From Vibrio maerlii (lineage in GTDB: Bacteria; Pseudomonadota; Gammaproteobacteria; Enterobacterales; Vibrionaceae): 64,000 nucleotides of DNA. Both the position numbers and the translations under genes were made by a program. A model generated the notes under the pieces. It ran no database searches. It was not told where the DNA came from and was given only the letters and a program-made list of their open reading frames with translations. The stretch is taken from contig NZ_QRHC01000006.1 in assembly GCF_003415655.1 (NCBI RefSeq), positions 202,683-266,682 on the forward strand. The letters run 5' to 3'. Below, piece by piece: positions 51,780 to 60,416 of the stretch; position 1 is the stretch's first letter; every line of letters begins with the position of its first letter.

Positions 51780-52973
51780 CTAGCCGAAATGCTCCTTTCT
51801 GTGACAGTTTGGACATAAGGCTATGGCATTTTCTACAGTATCGTCTCCACCGTCAGCTAGGCGAATCCTATGATGAACTTCTAAGAAAGGCTGACCGTCC
51901 GTTCTTTTCTCAAACGGAGCCTTGCTATTACAAGACTCACAATAACCCATCGCTCTGTTTAGTACTTCAGCTACAACATCTGGATTACGGTCATACACGT
52001 AGGTATGTACCACTCGTCTTTTCGGCTTCTTTGAGGCCTTAGCTAAGCGTTTCTTACGCTTGTCAGATGATAATTTAAGTGATTCAGTAACTGACTGATT
52101 GAATACTTGAATCTCTGATGGTTGGTTTATCTTAGGAGCTAAATCTAAAGCTCCAAGCTGGAACCACTTTGCATTTCCCTCGTCAAAATGATTTAGGTAC
52201 TTAAAGGCGCCTTTAAATTTAAACTTGGATTCATCATTGGTTTGACGAGTGAATACAAAAATAGGAACAGAACCTGAATTGATAATCGCCTGGTTTTCCT
52301 TGTAATCATCTTTGAATACATCACCGATGCTTTTCATGAAATACTTAAGCAGCTTATTTTCAATCAGCCATTGGTTTTTATACTTGCCACCTTCGAAAGT
52401 TACTTTGACCAAGATACTTTTAAGTTGACCGTTTTCGAAGTATGGCAAAATTCCACCAGAACGGGTGTCATACCTGCCAACGATAGGAAGAAACTCTCTC
52501 GAGGAGTATTCATTGTCAATGACAAACTCATCCAGTGAGGTTAAGTCGTTTAGCTCGTGTTTAAACTTTTTCTCAAAATCAGGCAATATCTGCTCATATG
52601 ACTTTAGACCCAGCTGCTCAATTTCATCAACGCTACCGTCTCGACTTTTCGTTGTGCTCAACAAGTATTTGTAAATATCACCAACTTTTCTGAAGCCATT
52701 AATCCAAGGAATTTGGCTTTTGGTAACATTTTTCACTTTCTCGGAAGTTCGGTGATCGTCAATCGCAGGTTGTAGTACAGACTCAAGAACAAATTTTTTG
52801 GCTAATTCAATACTCAAGATTTCACCAGGTGGTAGAGGTCTAGGTAATATGGATACTACTAAAGTATACCTATTAGGTATAGGCATCTGAGAGTTTGAAT
52901 TGCTCCTACCAAAGGTGACATTAACAGCCCTTATGAACGAATTATCAAGTGAATTGCTAATTGGCACATCCAA
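51780..52973 (-). CDS. HNH endonuclease, McrA/type IV restriction-like
   Basis: A 397-residue protein with a classical HNH domain at the C-terminus (about 341-397): C345xxC348, the HH pair at 367-368 (LEVHHRIRLADGG), Asn382, C387xxC390 and His391. The first 300 residues (SGGILPYFENGQ, KYKNQWLIENKL, VPIFVFTRQTNDESKFKFKG) may form a domain that senses modified bases, as in McrA-like or DUF3427-type proteins; this is inferred. Start: TTG 52973 is the first codon available; a GTG two codons in or ATG 52886 are alternatives. It stands alone. Confidence 0.75.
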   Translation of the reverse strand: MDVPISNSLDNSFIRAVNVTFGRSNSNSQMPIPNRYTLVVSILPRPLPPGEILSIELAKKFVLESVLQPAIDDHRTSEKVKNVTKSQIPWINGFRKVGDIYKYLLSTTKSRDGSVDEIEQLGLKSYEQILPDFEKKFKHELNDLTSLDEFVIDNEYSSREFLPIVGRYDTRSGGILPYFENGQLKSILVKVTFEGGKYKNQWLIENKLLKYFMKSIGDVFKDDYKENQAIINSGSVPIFVFTRQTNDESKFKFKGAFKYLNHFDEGNAKWFQLGALDLAPKINQPSEIQVFNQSVTESLKLSSDKRKKRLAKASKKPKRRVVHTYVYDRNPDVVAEVLNRAMGYCESCNSKAPFEKRTDGQPFLEVHHRIRLADGGDDTVENAIALCPNCHRKEHFG

Positions 52974-53289
52974 TGAAGAGTTAGGTGTAGTAGTTCAACT
53001 ACCTAGAAAACGTTGGGGCACTTTTGTGTCACTACGTTGTAGTGGCCAACTTTTAGCAATAAATGGCTGAACCAATTCAATAACGCTACTAGTGCCTAAG
53101 ACCCCAAGAGTTACTTAATTTATATTATGTGAACAAAATCAATGCATTATGGTTGTTTTTGTGCGAGCTGGTCACAAGTTTGACTGCACATTTCGGGCGC
53201 AGAACTAATTAGAAGATAATTCTGACATTCTCTTTACAATTCCTGTGCTAGGTCGTGGCTCACTAATAATAAACAAGGAGCCTAAGCCA
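52974..53289. other. Non-coding stretch before the HTH protein
   Basis: No gene is visible. CACTACGTTGTAGTGG (53031-53046) is an imperfect hairpin (CACTAC / GTAGTG). The end carries the AAGGAG ribosome site of the next gene. No known repeat or att site was found. Confidence 0.35.
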
Positions 53290-53991
53290 ATGAGCTGCCA
53301 AGAAAGAAAAACCGTTCTTCACAATAATAAACCAGGATTGCTTCCAGCATCTTGGCTTACCTTCAATCTAGCAAATGAACAAATTTCGAAGAAAGTTGGC
53401 AGTATCAGTATTGCTACAGTTGAAAAGATTGAGTCACTTGCTTCACAGCAACCACAGGTATTTGAGAAGGAAGAGAATATCTTTTGGGATAACATTTCTA
53501 GTGTGGCCGAGTCATGTGGATTACTCACCAACATAACCCCCGATTACTTGACTAAAGTGTACCCAGTCGACGGTGTTGATTTAAGCATCGATAACTATCT
53601 CAGGTATGAGGCTAATAAGAGCCAGCGAGCAGTGTATTGGGCACTAGCCGACGCTATAAGTAAACATGTAGACCTCTCTTATGAATATTTTATTAAGAAG
53701 TCTATGCCAAAATTGGCATACGATCTGGCCATTGAATGTTTTTTGGCAGGGGCATTTCTGATCTTAAGTTGTTCCGAGCCTCTCATTACAGCAGGAAAAT
53801 CTAGGACAGGGAGAGCTACTGAGGCGAAAGCAATGAAGGCATATGAAAATAAGGAGAAGACATACACTCTTATGAAGGAATACCTGAGCAGACGCCCTGA
53901 TGCAACCAATTCCCAAATTGCAGCCTCGATTGCTCCGCAGTTAGGTCTTGCTAAGAAAACAGTTCAAAATTATCTGTCTGAAATGCAGTAA
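53290..53991 (+). CDS. Hypothetical protein with a C-terminal HTH
   Basis: ATG 53290 has AAGGAG 9 bases upstream. The 233-residue protein has an N-terminal region with no recognisable domain (MSCQERKTVLHNNKPGLLPA), a helical middle with a hydrophobic patch (AIECFLAGAFLILS) and a C-terminal HTH-like region (about 200-233: ATNSQIAASIAPQLGLAKKT then VQNYLSEM). It may bind DNA. No family is recognised. It sits between the HNH nuclease and the relaxase, on the opposite strand to both. Confidence 0.6.
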   Translation: MSCQERKTVLHNNKPGLLPASWLTFNLANEQISKKVGSISIATVEKIESLASQQPQVFEKEENIFWDNISSVAESCGLLTNITPDYLTKVYPVDGVDLSIDNYLRYEANKSQRAVYWALADAISKHVDLSYEYFIKKSMPKLAYDLAIECFLAGAFLILSCSEPLITAGKSRTGRATEAKAMKAYENKEKTYTLMKEYLSRRPDATNSQIAASIAPQLGLAKKTVQNYLSEMQ

Positions 53992-54133
53992 TCATGGGTG
54001 ACCAGTTTTACTTTAGGCCGTGGATATTTGGTACAAGTATTTAGCCCATTTTGTTCTACAGGGTCTACCATGGCCTGACGTGTTTTTGAACTGGCGCCGC
54101 TTTCGCATCTAAATGCAGAGCACGACAGTCAGC

Positions 54134-55843
54134 CTAATTAGGCTCTCTGTTTGTTGACCTCTCAATTGAGCGCTCAGGGTTGTTTTTGTTAATTTGATAG
54201 AGTTCTTTGACAAGCTTCTTGCAGCCAGCCTCTCGGGATAGGTCTTTCGCTTTTTCTATGACTAAGTAGCGTTGCAGCTTGGTTTTCAAGTTTTTGAACG
54301 CATTTACGATACGAGTAAAAAGTCTTTCATCTTCTTTTTTCTGCTTGCGAATAGGCTCGTAATATTCATTAAGCATTTTATTGAGGAGGATGACTGGTTT
54401 CACTGATTCGTCATTGGACGACACTTTTTCAGCTTCTTCTAAGCGCTCTATTGTCGAGTTCAACTGCTTTAGCTTGGGAAGACCGTCATCAAGAAATTGT
54501 TCCATTTGCTCCTTCTGTGCGCGTGTCGCAGATAAGGATGCTTGGAGATCGTGCTGTTCTCGTTCTAATGTTTTAATCGTTTTATCTTGCTCTAAAATTG
54601 CTTGCGCTGAGGTGTTAATTTGGCTTTTAATTTTCAGCTTATCTTCCTGTAATTTTTTGAGCTCCTGATAAGCACGCTTAGTGTCTTCTTTGGATTGCTT
54701 AAACATTTCTAGCTGTACGACTTGTTCAGATAGGTGCTTTTCTAAGCCTGAAACTTCCTGTTTAAGGTGTTCACTTCGCTCTTCGAGCATAGAATGATAG
54801 TTGTAGTGACGATCTGATTTTCGACGCTTACTTTCTGTCCGCATTTCAAGTAGTTGAGCTTCGTATTCTGTCGTTTTGAGCGCGTGCTCGGCTTCTAGTT
54901 GGATGTCTTTATTCTTAAAGTACGCATTTGCTGCATTTAGAAAGATCTTTTGCCAAACTCTACCACGTTCACGAGAGTACCCATGATCTTGCTGTTTCTT
55001 CTTTTTATTCCAGTGTTCAGCATCTAAACCGTTTTGGTTGACGTAGTTGTCTAACGCAGTCAGCTCAGCAGCCCTAATATCAAATTTGCCTGTTTTTGCG
55101 TTTTTCCCATCAATGAATATATGAATATGGGGGCAGTGGTTATCGTAAAGATTTTCATCTGCATGAGAGGTAGCAAATAGGATAGGGTAATCAGGTAAAA
55201 GTCTAGTGACGAAGTTCTTGACCAGTTTATAGTTGTCTTCAGCAGTAAACTGCTCTGAAGTCACCTCCCATTTTTCGGGGATCTTAAATATAATTTCTTG
55301 ATATCGAGTGTTGGTGCCACAGCGTTCGTCACTAATCAATACATTGTGAGCGTAGATAAAGGTCTCAATCATATTGAGTCTTTGTTTAGCGCGAGTCTTA
55401 AAGCTATCCGTAAACTGTGCAAGTGTAGATTCAACGTCAATGTGCTCATTAGCGTCAGTATTGAGTAAATCAGAAAGAGTATTTGATGTATCAGTATTAC
55501 CATTCGCTCGCTCTTTAGTTATCGCATTTCTCATCTTTTTTGAATAGTTCGCAAGGTTGGTTTGCTTTCGACGCTTGTTATGAATAGGTGGAGGGGTAAG
55601 TGAGTCGATAAGCTCACATTTTTTGTCTTCAGTAACTTCGTTTAGAGGAGTTTGCTTGCCATCTTTGAACAAAATATTTAAGTGCGAAAGCGAGTCGTCC
55701 CACTGAACTTTTTCCATTGAGTCGACGGGCATTCTCGATAGACATCGCAACGAATGAGCCAGTGACACTCTAAACTTAGACTTGTCTGAAGCTTTGGCTG
55801 TGTAGTTTTTCTGTGATGCAAAAATGTGGATCTTCTTTTTCAT
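54134..55843 (-). CDS. Mob-type (MobV/Pre-like) relaxase with coiled-coil tail
   Basis: ATG 55843 follows AAGGA; an in-frame start 27 bases further upstream is less likely. The 569-residue protein has a HUH metal motif, ATSHADENLYDNHCPHIHIF (three His near 235), as in the MobV/Pre family HxDE...PHxH. After about residue 310 the chain is a long coiled coil (leucine/charge rich). Such a protein nicks oriT and leads the strand in conjugation. No conjugation genes lie in the window, so the element would be mobilised by others. Similarity to known MobV proteins is distant. Confidence 0.7.
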   Translation of the reverse strand: MKKKIHIFASQKNYTAKASDKSKFRVSLAHSLRCLSRMPVDSMEKVQWDDSLSHLNILFKDGKQTPLNEVTEDKKCELIDSLTPPPIHNKRRKQTNLANYSKKMRNAITKERANGNTDTSNTLSDLLNTDANEHIDVESTLAQFTDSFKTRAKQRLNMIETFIYAHNVLISDERCGTNTRYQEIIFKIPEKWEVTSEQFTAEDNYKLVKNFVTRLLPDYPILFATSHADENLYDNHCPHIHIFIDGKNAKTGKFDIRAAELTALDNYVNQNGLDAEHWNKKKKQQDHGYSRERGRVWQKIFLNAANAYFKNKDIQLEAEHALKTTEYEAQLLEMRTESKRRKSDRHYNYHSMLEERSEHLKQEVSGLEKHLSEQVVQLEMFKQSKEDTKRAYQELKKLQEDKLKIKSQINTSAQAILEQDKTIKTLEREQHDLQASLSATRAQKEQMEQFLDDGLPKLKQLNSTIERLEEAEKVSSNDESVKPVILLNKMLNEYYEPIRKQKKEDERLFTRIVNAFKNLKTKLQRYLVIEKAKDLSREAGCKKLVKELYQINKNNPERSIERSTNREPN

Positions 55844-56190
55844 TGGAGTTCCTTGGGAGCATGCGATCAAACTGCAAGTTTGCCAGGGCCCTGATGCATC
55901 TTTTGGGAACCAAAAGTGTAATCAGGGCATACCTGGTTACAGCACTTGTTCCAAATGCTTGAAAGTGTCATCAGATACTGTGATAGACCTGGTTACGCTT
56001 TCATCGAGATAGCTAAATGTGTTTTACAAAACTGTGATCAGTTCACTGGGAGTTTCATCATTACGCTTTAACTCGAAATGTAATCAGAGTGGTTTGAAGC
56101 TTCTGCTCACTGTTTGAAATGATCTTACCTTGGAAAGAGTGTCCCGATAGAACGGAACGGGATGGTTTATGCAATATGAGCGTAGGTCTT
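55844..56190. other. Candidate oriT region upstream of relaxase
   Basis: No gene lies between umuC and the relaxase start. Features: hairpin CTTTTGG-GAA-CCAAAAG (55900-55916); a 10-bp direct repeat ACCTGGTTAC at 55931-55940 and 55987-55996; two copies of TGTAATCAG (near 55917 and 56079). The relaxase gene usually lies next to its origin of transfer, so a nick site here is plausible but unproven. Confidence 0.4.
56140..56165. repeat. TGTCCCGATAGAACG repeat, copy 1
   Basis: A 15-base sequence shared exactly with 63471-63485. Here it continues GAACGGGAT, so GTCCCG and CGGGAT face each other as an imperfect hairpin after the umuC stop. It may be a terminator or a site specific to the element. 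Confidence 0.7.
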
Positions 56191-57480
56191 CTACTGGCAA
56201 TGAGCCGTTGGTAGGTCAGCCCATTTCGTTAAATAGGCAGGAGAGAGCCTATCTTGAGTCATCTTTGCCTTGGCGCTAAATCCCTCAGATCCTAAACGTA
56301 TAACACGCTTACCCGCATGGTTATTTATAACGTCCATTGCCTCCATCAAGCGGGTGTCTTGTTGTGGTACAAACATATCCGTCTGCGCTTGGTGCATATC
56401 ACATAGGTCAAGGCAGCGACAGCCTACCTTATAGTAGCGTTGTTGCTCTTGAAAAAGGCCATTGTTAAGTGCCTCTGTCACTGCTTTTGTGAGTAACCGA
56501 GTATCATCAATAGCCGTTACGAATCGAACGGTTTCACTGCGCGAGAAAGGCTCTGTCGCATATTGGCCAGAGGAAACGTGAAACTGTATACATCGAGTCC
56601 CTAGGCCTACTTGGCGTAGTTTAAGAGCAGCAACGGCTACTCGAGCGCTAAGTGCTTGATGCAAATCGTCATAGGTTTCGGCCCGAACAGTAAGGCTTAG
56701 GCTAGCACCAATCTCTTGTTTGCTGTGAAGATCTGGAAAACTACTGAAGTTGTAAACTAGTTCGCCATTGAGTTCACGCACAACCCTTTCTAAATTTACT
56801 GATCCAGCCTGCCTAGCAAGCTCAGTTGGCATCTTTGCCAACTCTGCTGCGGTATTAATCCTCTTATCTTTGAGCATTGCAGCTGTGCGGCGGCCAACTC
56901 CCCAGACTTCATCCACTGGAACCTGTTGAAGTATTGGATCTTCATTCTCTGGGTTTAACATTGCAATCCCACGGTAACCCGCAAAAGTTTTTCCTACATG
57001 ACTGGCTACCTTGGCTAAGGTAAATGTTCTTCCAAGTCCACAACCTATTGGTAGGCGAGTATTTGTCCATGCCAGACGACGTACCTGCCTTGCCGTCGCT
57101 ATCCACTCATCATCACTGAGTGTAACGCCCTCAATGGCAGCAAAAGCTTCATCAATGCTATAGCGTTGATAGTGAGTAAATATTTGAGAGTTTTCTAATG
57201 TGTTATGTAGCCTGTTCGACATATCTGCATAAAGCTCATAATTTGAGCTAAACACGGCAACACCAGAAGATTCAAGTAAGTCCTTTTGCTGAAAGTATGG
57301 AGCAAACTTCTTAACACCAATTGCTTTGGCTTTCTTATTCGCCGCAACGATCATTCCATCGCCATTGCTAAGTACGACAATAGGCTTGTCACGTAAGTCT
57401 GGACGGAATACTGCTTCAACAGAGCAATACATTGCGTGCACATCACAAAGGAAAATCATGGGTTCAGTGGGCGATGACAT
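56191..57480 (-). CDS. umuC: DNA polymerase V catalytic subunit UmuC-like
   Basis: A Y-family polymerase for translesion synthesis, active with cleaved UmuD. The 429-residue protein has the palm motif FLCDVHAMYCSVEAVFRPDL (about 10-29; Asp13), the SIDEAF motif (about 109-114; Asp and Glu for metal), a helix-hairpin-helix VWGVGRRTAAML, and the little-finger region; the C-terminus is as in UmuC. The start overlaps umuD by 25 bases. It lies in a mobile element, as in rumAB/mucAB-carrying elements. Confidence 0.95.
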   Translation of the reverse strand: MSSPTEPMIFLCDVHAMYCSVEAVFRPDLRDKPIVVLSNGDGMIVAANKKAKAIGVKKFAPYFQQKDLLESSGVAVFSSNYELYADMSNRLHNTLENSQIFTHYQRYSIDEAFAAIEGVTLSDDEWIATARQVRRLAWTNTRLPIGCGLGRTFTLAKVASHVGKTFAGYRGIAMLNPENEDPILQQVPVDEVWGVGRRTAAMLKDKRINTAAELAKMPTELARQAGSVNLERVVRELNGELVYNFSSFPDLHSKQEIGASLSLTVRAETYDDLHQALSARVAVAALKLRQVGLGTRCIQFHVSSGQYATEPFSRSETVRFVTAIDDTRLLTKAVTEALNNGLFQEQQRYYKVGCRCLDLCDMHQAQTDMFVPQQDTRLMEAMDVINNHAGKRVIRLGSEGFSAKAKMTQDRLSPAYLTKWADLPTAHCQ

Positions 57481-57845
57481 CGAATAGATTGGACAACAAC
57501 ACCCTCAACCAACGAGGTAGAGTTGAGGGGAACTGGAGCATACTTGTCATTAGCGCTGATCAAGCGTCTATGGTGCAGGTCTAAAAGCTTCACTACAAAA
57601 AGCCCTTCATGAGTAGCGACAACAACATCACCATGATGTGGTGTAGAGGAACGGTCGATTACTAATAAGTCGCCATCATAGATCCCAACTTCCGTCATGC
57701 TGTCACCTTGAGCTCGAGCGAAGTAGGTTGAAGACTTTCGTTCACCAACAATAAGGTCATCTAAACTCAATGACTTTAACGCTTTATATTCGGCAGCAGG
57801 AGATTCGAACTGACTGATCCCTGCACTGGCACTGACTAGTGACAT
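57456..57845 (-). CDS. umuD: DNA polymerase V subunit UmuD-like
   Basis: UmuD cuts itself with RecA help to make UmuD', the active partner of UmuC. The 129-residue protein has the cleavage site A-G in VSASAGISQF (about residue 8), the nucleophile Ser in GDSMTEVGIYDGD (about 47-59), and the Lys in FVVKLLDL. It is shorter at the N-terminus than E. coli UmuD (139). A LexA box lies 15 bases upstream, so it is DNA-damage induced. It is the first gene of the pair with umuC. Confidence 0.94.
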   Translation of the reverse strand: MSLVSASAGISQFESPAAEYKALKSLSLDDLIVGERKSSTYFARAQGDSMTEVGIYDGDLLVIDRSSTPHHGDVVVATHEGLFVVKLLDLHHRRLISANDKYAPVPLNSTSLVEGVVVQSIRCHRPLNP

Positions 57846-57860
57846 GAATGCCTCGATAAT

Positions 57861-57880
57861 TACTGTTTTTATGTACAGTA
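57861..57880. promoter_or_regulatory. LexA (SOS) box of umuDC
   Basis: CTGT-N8-ACAG is exact (57863-57878), and the flanks TA and TA complete the 20-base palindrome-like consensus of gamma-proteobacterial LexA sites. It lies 15 bases before the umuD start. Confidence 0.92.
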
Positions 57881-57980
57881 AATATCGTTAAACATTATAT
57901 CCTGTCAAGTCAATCGGGTTTGATCGGGGTTAAGTTGAACAAAGTACTCCAAAGACACAAGTTCTACTTGGTGTAGCGTT

Positions 57981-58006
57981 TTTTAGGCTGAAGCTTAAGC
58001 CTAAAA
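57981..58006. repeat. Hairpin 1 in the umuD-ptuA gap
   Basis: A perfect 9-bp stem (TTTTAGGCT / AGCCTAAAA) with an 8-base loop containing AAGCTT. The right arm starts a copy of the AAGTTCTACT direct repeat. No U-run follows. Confidence 0.7.
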
Positions 58007-58165
58007 GTTCTACTGTGACTACAATGTACCGCGACTTCCCCAAAATTTGATTGATCTTGGGTAGGTGATATAAAAAGCTATTGCCATAGTTCGGTAGCCT
58101 ATTCAGTTCATTTTTGCTCTACTTCTTCTTACTAGGGTTACGCTATATTTCGCCGAGTTCAACCA

Positions 58166-58202
58166 CAGCAAGATAGCGACTATCTTGTAGTGACTATGCT
58201 GT
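58166..58202. repeat. Hairpin 2 in the umuD-ptuA gap
   Basis: An inner perfect 8-bp stem CAAGATAG-CGA-CTATCTTG (58169-58187), with an outer pairing ACAGCA / TGCTGT around it (58166-58171, 58197-58202) overlapping at the 5' side. Either fold is strong for an AT-rich region. Confidence 0.65.
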
Positions 58203-58272
58203 AACACAAAAATGTCCAAGAGCGCCTTTAGCAGCATGTGAGAAACCTATTGGTGTAGAGTGGTTTACAGTG

Positions 58273-58321
58273 TTTGGTTGGTAACTAAGGTTTAGTGACT
58301 AAACCTTAGTTACCAATTAAG
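58273..58321. repeat. Hairpin 3: 18-bp perfect stem, 3-base loop
   Basis: The arms at 58278-58295 and 58299-58316 (GGTAACTAAGGTTTAG ... CTAAACCTTAGTTACC, one base more at each end) pair without a mismatch over 18 bp around loop TGA; wobble pairs extend this to 23 bp. No T-run follows on either strand, so it is unlikely to be a simple terminator. Confidence 0.85.
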
Positions 58322-58769
58322 ACTCTGATAAATAATGGAATATTCACATAAATACATGCTTTTTGAATGTCTATACTTTTCAGTTTTTAGGCTTGTCATT
58401 ACCAGCACTTGTGTTAAATCAAGTGTGTCCAGAATTGTGCTGAAGCCAATTGTGGTAAACACACCTTTGCCCCATTATGTGCTAGCGACGCTCAACCGTT
58501 CAAACTAACGTGAAGTAATTTTGCCCTATTTTTTCTCATACCTTAAGAGTGTCTAATGATATAGGGTTTACCAAATTCGTGCCAAGCACACTCAACATTT
58601 CCAACCTTTGTGAGGTGGCTTGACCTACGTTTTCGCATACTTTGTGGGCGTCTGCGGATTTAGGGGTTTACTACTCTTAACCAATTGTAAAAGTTATATT
58701 TACTGAGCCATTAGATTTGATTCATAATATGCACTTTGTTGATAAACCCTGAAGTTTGAAGATTCTGAA

Positions 58770-60416
58770 ATGGAAAGTGATAAAAATCTAAGAGTGGTAT
58801 TTGGTCAAAGGAGGACTTCAGTATTACCTGGAGAAGTTTTGATCTATCCGTCATTTAATAACTGGAATGACTTTGGATTTAAAATCAAATGTACCTGTTC
58901 TGTATTCAACACGCTTACTGATAACACATATACCTTCGGTACTTATATTGGTTTTTTGTCTTTGGATTCAAATCAAGTAAACAGTAAAACCAACAAAGAA
59001 ATGAATGAGAAGTCGAGAGACTTATCTAAGAGATTTTCAAAAGATCCTGAGGCGTTTAACTTCAATGCCGATAATAGGCAGTTTTTTACAATGCTACCCA
59101 GTATGGCGGACTATCGAATGGTTGTTGAAGCTTTGGGTCCAGAGCAATTAAAAGTTGTTTTGCAAGCAATTAACGACATGGTGCTTCATAAGGACTCAAC
59201 TGATAAATGGGTTGACGCTGCAACAAAGTCTGAGGTATTCCAACTAGGGTTCATGCGAAATTCCGAAGGATTCTTTGCATTCAATAATGCAGACAGCTTG
59301 TTAGCAGGAGCTCAAGATGAAGCCTTTGGTGGGATATCACAAGAGTTGGATCTAACCTTTTCTTTAGATGGGTTTAAGAATCAACACTCAATCCCTTTAA
59401 AGTACGACCATGAAAGCATCATACCCAAAAGAATAAACGTGCTAATAGGGAAGAATGGGCTAGGTAAGAGCCAAGCATTGAAGTCATTCTGTAGGGCCGC
59501 ACTCCAATATAAAGACCCTTCTATTTCCTTAGTCGATCGTCAAAGCAAAGGGCGCCCTATGATTAATAGGCTCCTTGCTATTGCGACACCAGGAGAAACT
59601 CAAAATACTTTTCCAGGTGAAAGGGTAGCTACACAAAAGCTGTACTACCGCCGTTTATCTTTAACTAGAAATGGCCGAGCGAAGAGATCCCGATCGATAA
59701 ATGAATTGATCATCCAGTTGGTTCGCTCTGACGAAGTAATCGGAAGCAAGTCTAGATGGCAACTTTTTATCGAAGCTTTATCAAATACGATACCTATCGA
59801 CAAAGTTGTGGTTCAGAAAACTAGTGGGAGTTATTTAGAGTTAATTAAATTGAACAAGCTGGGTGGAGAACAAGAGTCTCTCGAACAATGGGGGAGTATT
59901 GATACGGGGGCTGAGCCTAAACTCAGAATTGGAGACTATTCACATTCTCTTAGTAGCGGACAGCTTACATTTCTAAAGTTTGCACTTCTTTGTTGTCTTT
60001 ATATTGAAAATGGCTCTTTTGTTCTTTTAGATGAGCCAGAGACGCATATGCATCCAAATATGATTGCAGATTTTGTAGGATTATTGGATCAGTTGCTTGA
60101 AGATACTGGCTCTCAAGCTCTTATTGCAACTCACTCAGCATATTTCGTAAGGGAAATAAGTCGCGAACAAGTTCATGTACTTCTCAAAAGTGAGTCAGAT
60201 GAAATATCTATTGTGTCTCCAAGGCTACGGACGTTCGGAGCAGATATAGAATCGATTTCACAGTTCATTTTTGATGAAGATGTCGATAACAGGTTAGCAG
60301 ATAAACTTTTCAGCAAAGTCAAAAACCTGTCATTTGAACAAGTAAAAAATAAGCTTGAGGGGGAGTTGTCTATGTCAGCTATGTTACAACTACAAGATAA
60401 GATGTTGAGTGAATGA
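58770..60416 (+). CDS. PtuA-like ABC-type ATPase (Septu-like)
   Basis: A 548-residue ATPase with Walker A GKNGLGKS (G228-S235), an ABC signature LSSGQ (L394-Q398), Walker B FVLLDEPETHMHP (Asp421, Glu422) and an H-loop ATHSAYF. This is the AAA_21/OLD-like layout of PtuA, partner of an HNH nuclease in Septu anti-phage systems. The first 220 residues before Walker A are a domain I cannot place; typical PtuA starts its ATPase much nearer the N-terminus. The next gene overlaps by ATGA. The ribosome site is weak. No phage-resistance role is shown; the name rests on the pair. Confidence 0.72.
   Translation: MESDKNLRVVFGQRRTSVLPGEVLIYPSFNNWNDFGFKIKCTCSVFNTLTDNTYTFGTYIGFLSLDSNQVNSKTNKEMNEKSRDLSKRFSKDPEAFNFNADNRQFFTMLPSMADYRMVVEALGPEQLKVVLQAINDMVLHKDSTDKWVDAATKSEVFQLGFMRNSEGFFAFNNADSLLAGAQDEAFGGISQELDLTFSLDGFKNQHSIPLKYDHESIIPKRINVLIGKNGLGKSQALKSFCRAALQYKDPSISLVDRQSKGRPMINRLLAIATPGETQNTFPGERVATQKLYYRRLSLTRNGRAKRSRSINELIIQLVRSDEVIGSKSRWQLFIEALSNTIPIDKVVVQKTSGSYLELIKLNKLGGEQESLEQWGSIDTGAEPKLRIGDYSHSLSSGQLTFLKFALLCCLYIENGSFVLLDEPETHMHPNMIADFVGLLDQLLEDTGSQALIATHSAYFVREISREQVHVLLKSESDEISIVSPRLRTFGADIESISQFIFDEDVDNRLADKLFSKVKNLSFEQVKNKLEGELSMSAMLQLQDKMLSE

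Larger units (their letters stand above)
57881..58769. other. Hairpin-rich non-coding gap (about 890 bases)
   Basis: No convincing gene is seen on either strand between umuD and the ATPase gene, an unusually long gap. It holds three strong hairpins (listed separately), a short direct repeat AAGTTCTACT near 57959 and 58004, and AT-rich sequence before the ATPase start. A promoter for the ATPase gene could lie at TTGATT ~ 58717 with TAATAT ~58725, which is not well spaced. It could encode a structured RNA, an origin, or relics of removed genes. Confidence 0.5.

Noticed and set aside
55316..55843. Replication initiator (Rep) rather than relaxase
   Set aside because: The HADE...PHIHI order fits MobV/Pre relaxases better than Rep HUH proteins, although the distance is large.
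58278..58316. Terminator of an unknown gene
   Set aside because: The 18-bp hairpin has no T-run on either side and no gene ends near it.
57881..58769. Retron RNA locus
   Set aside because: Hairpins precede a PtuAB-like pair, but no reverse transcriptase is in the window and no paired a1/a2 ends were found.
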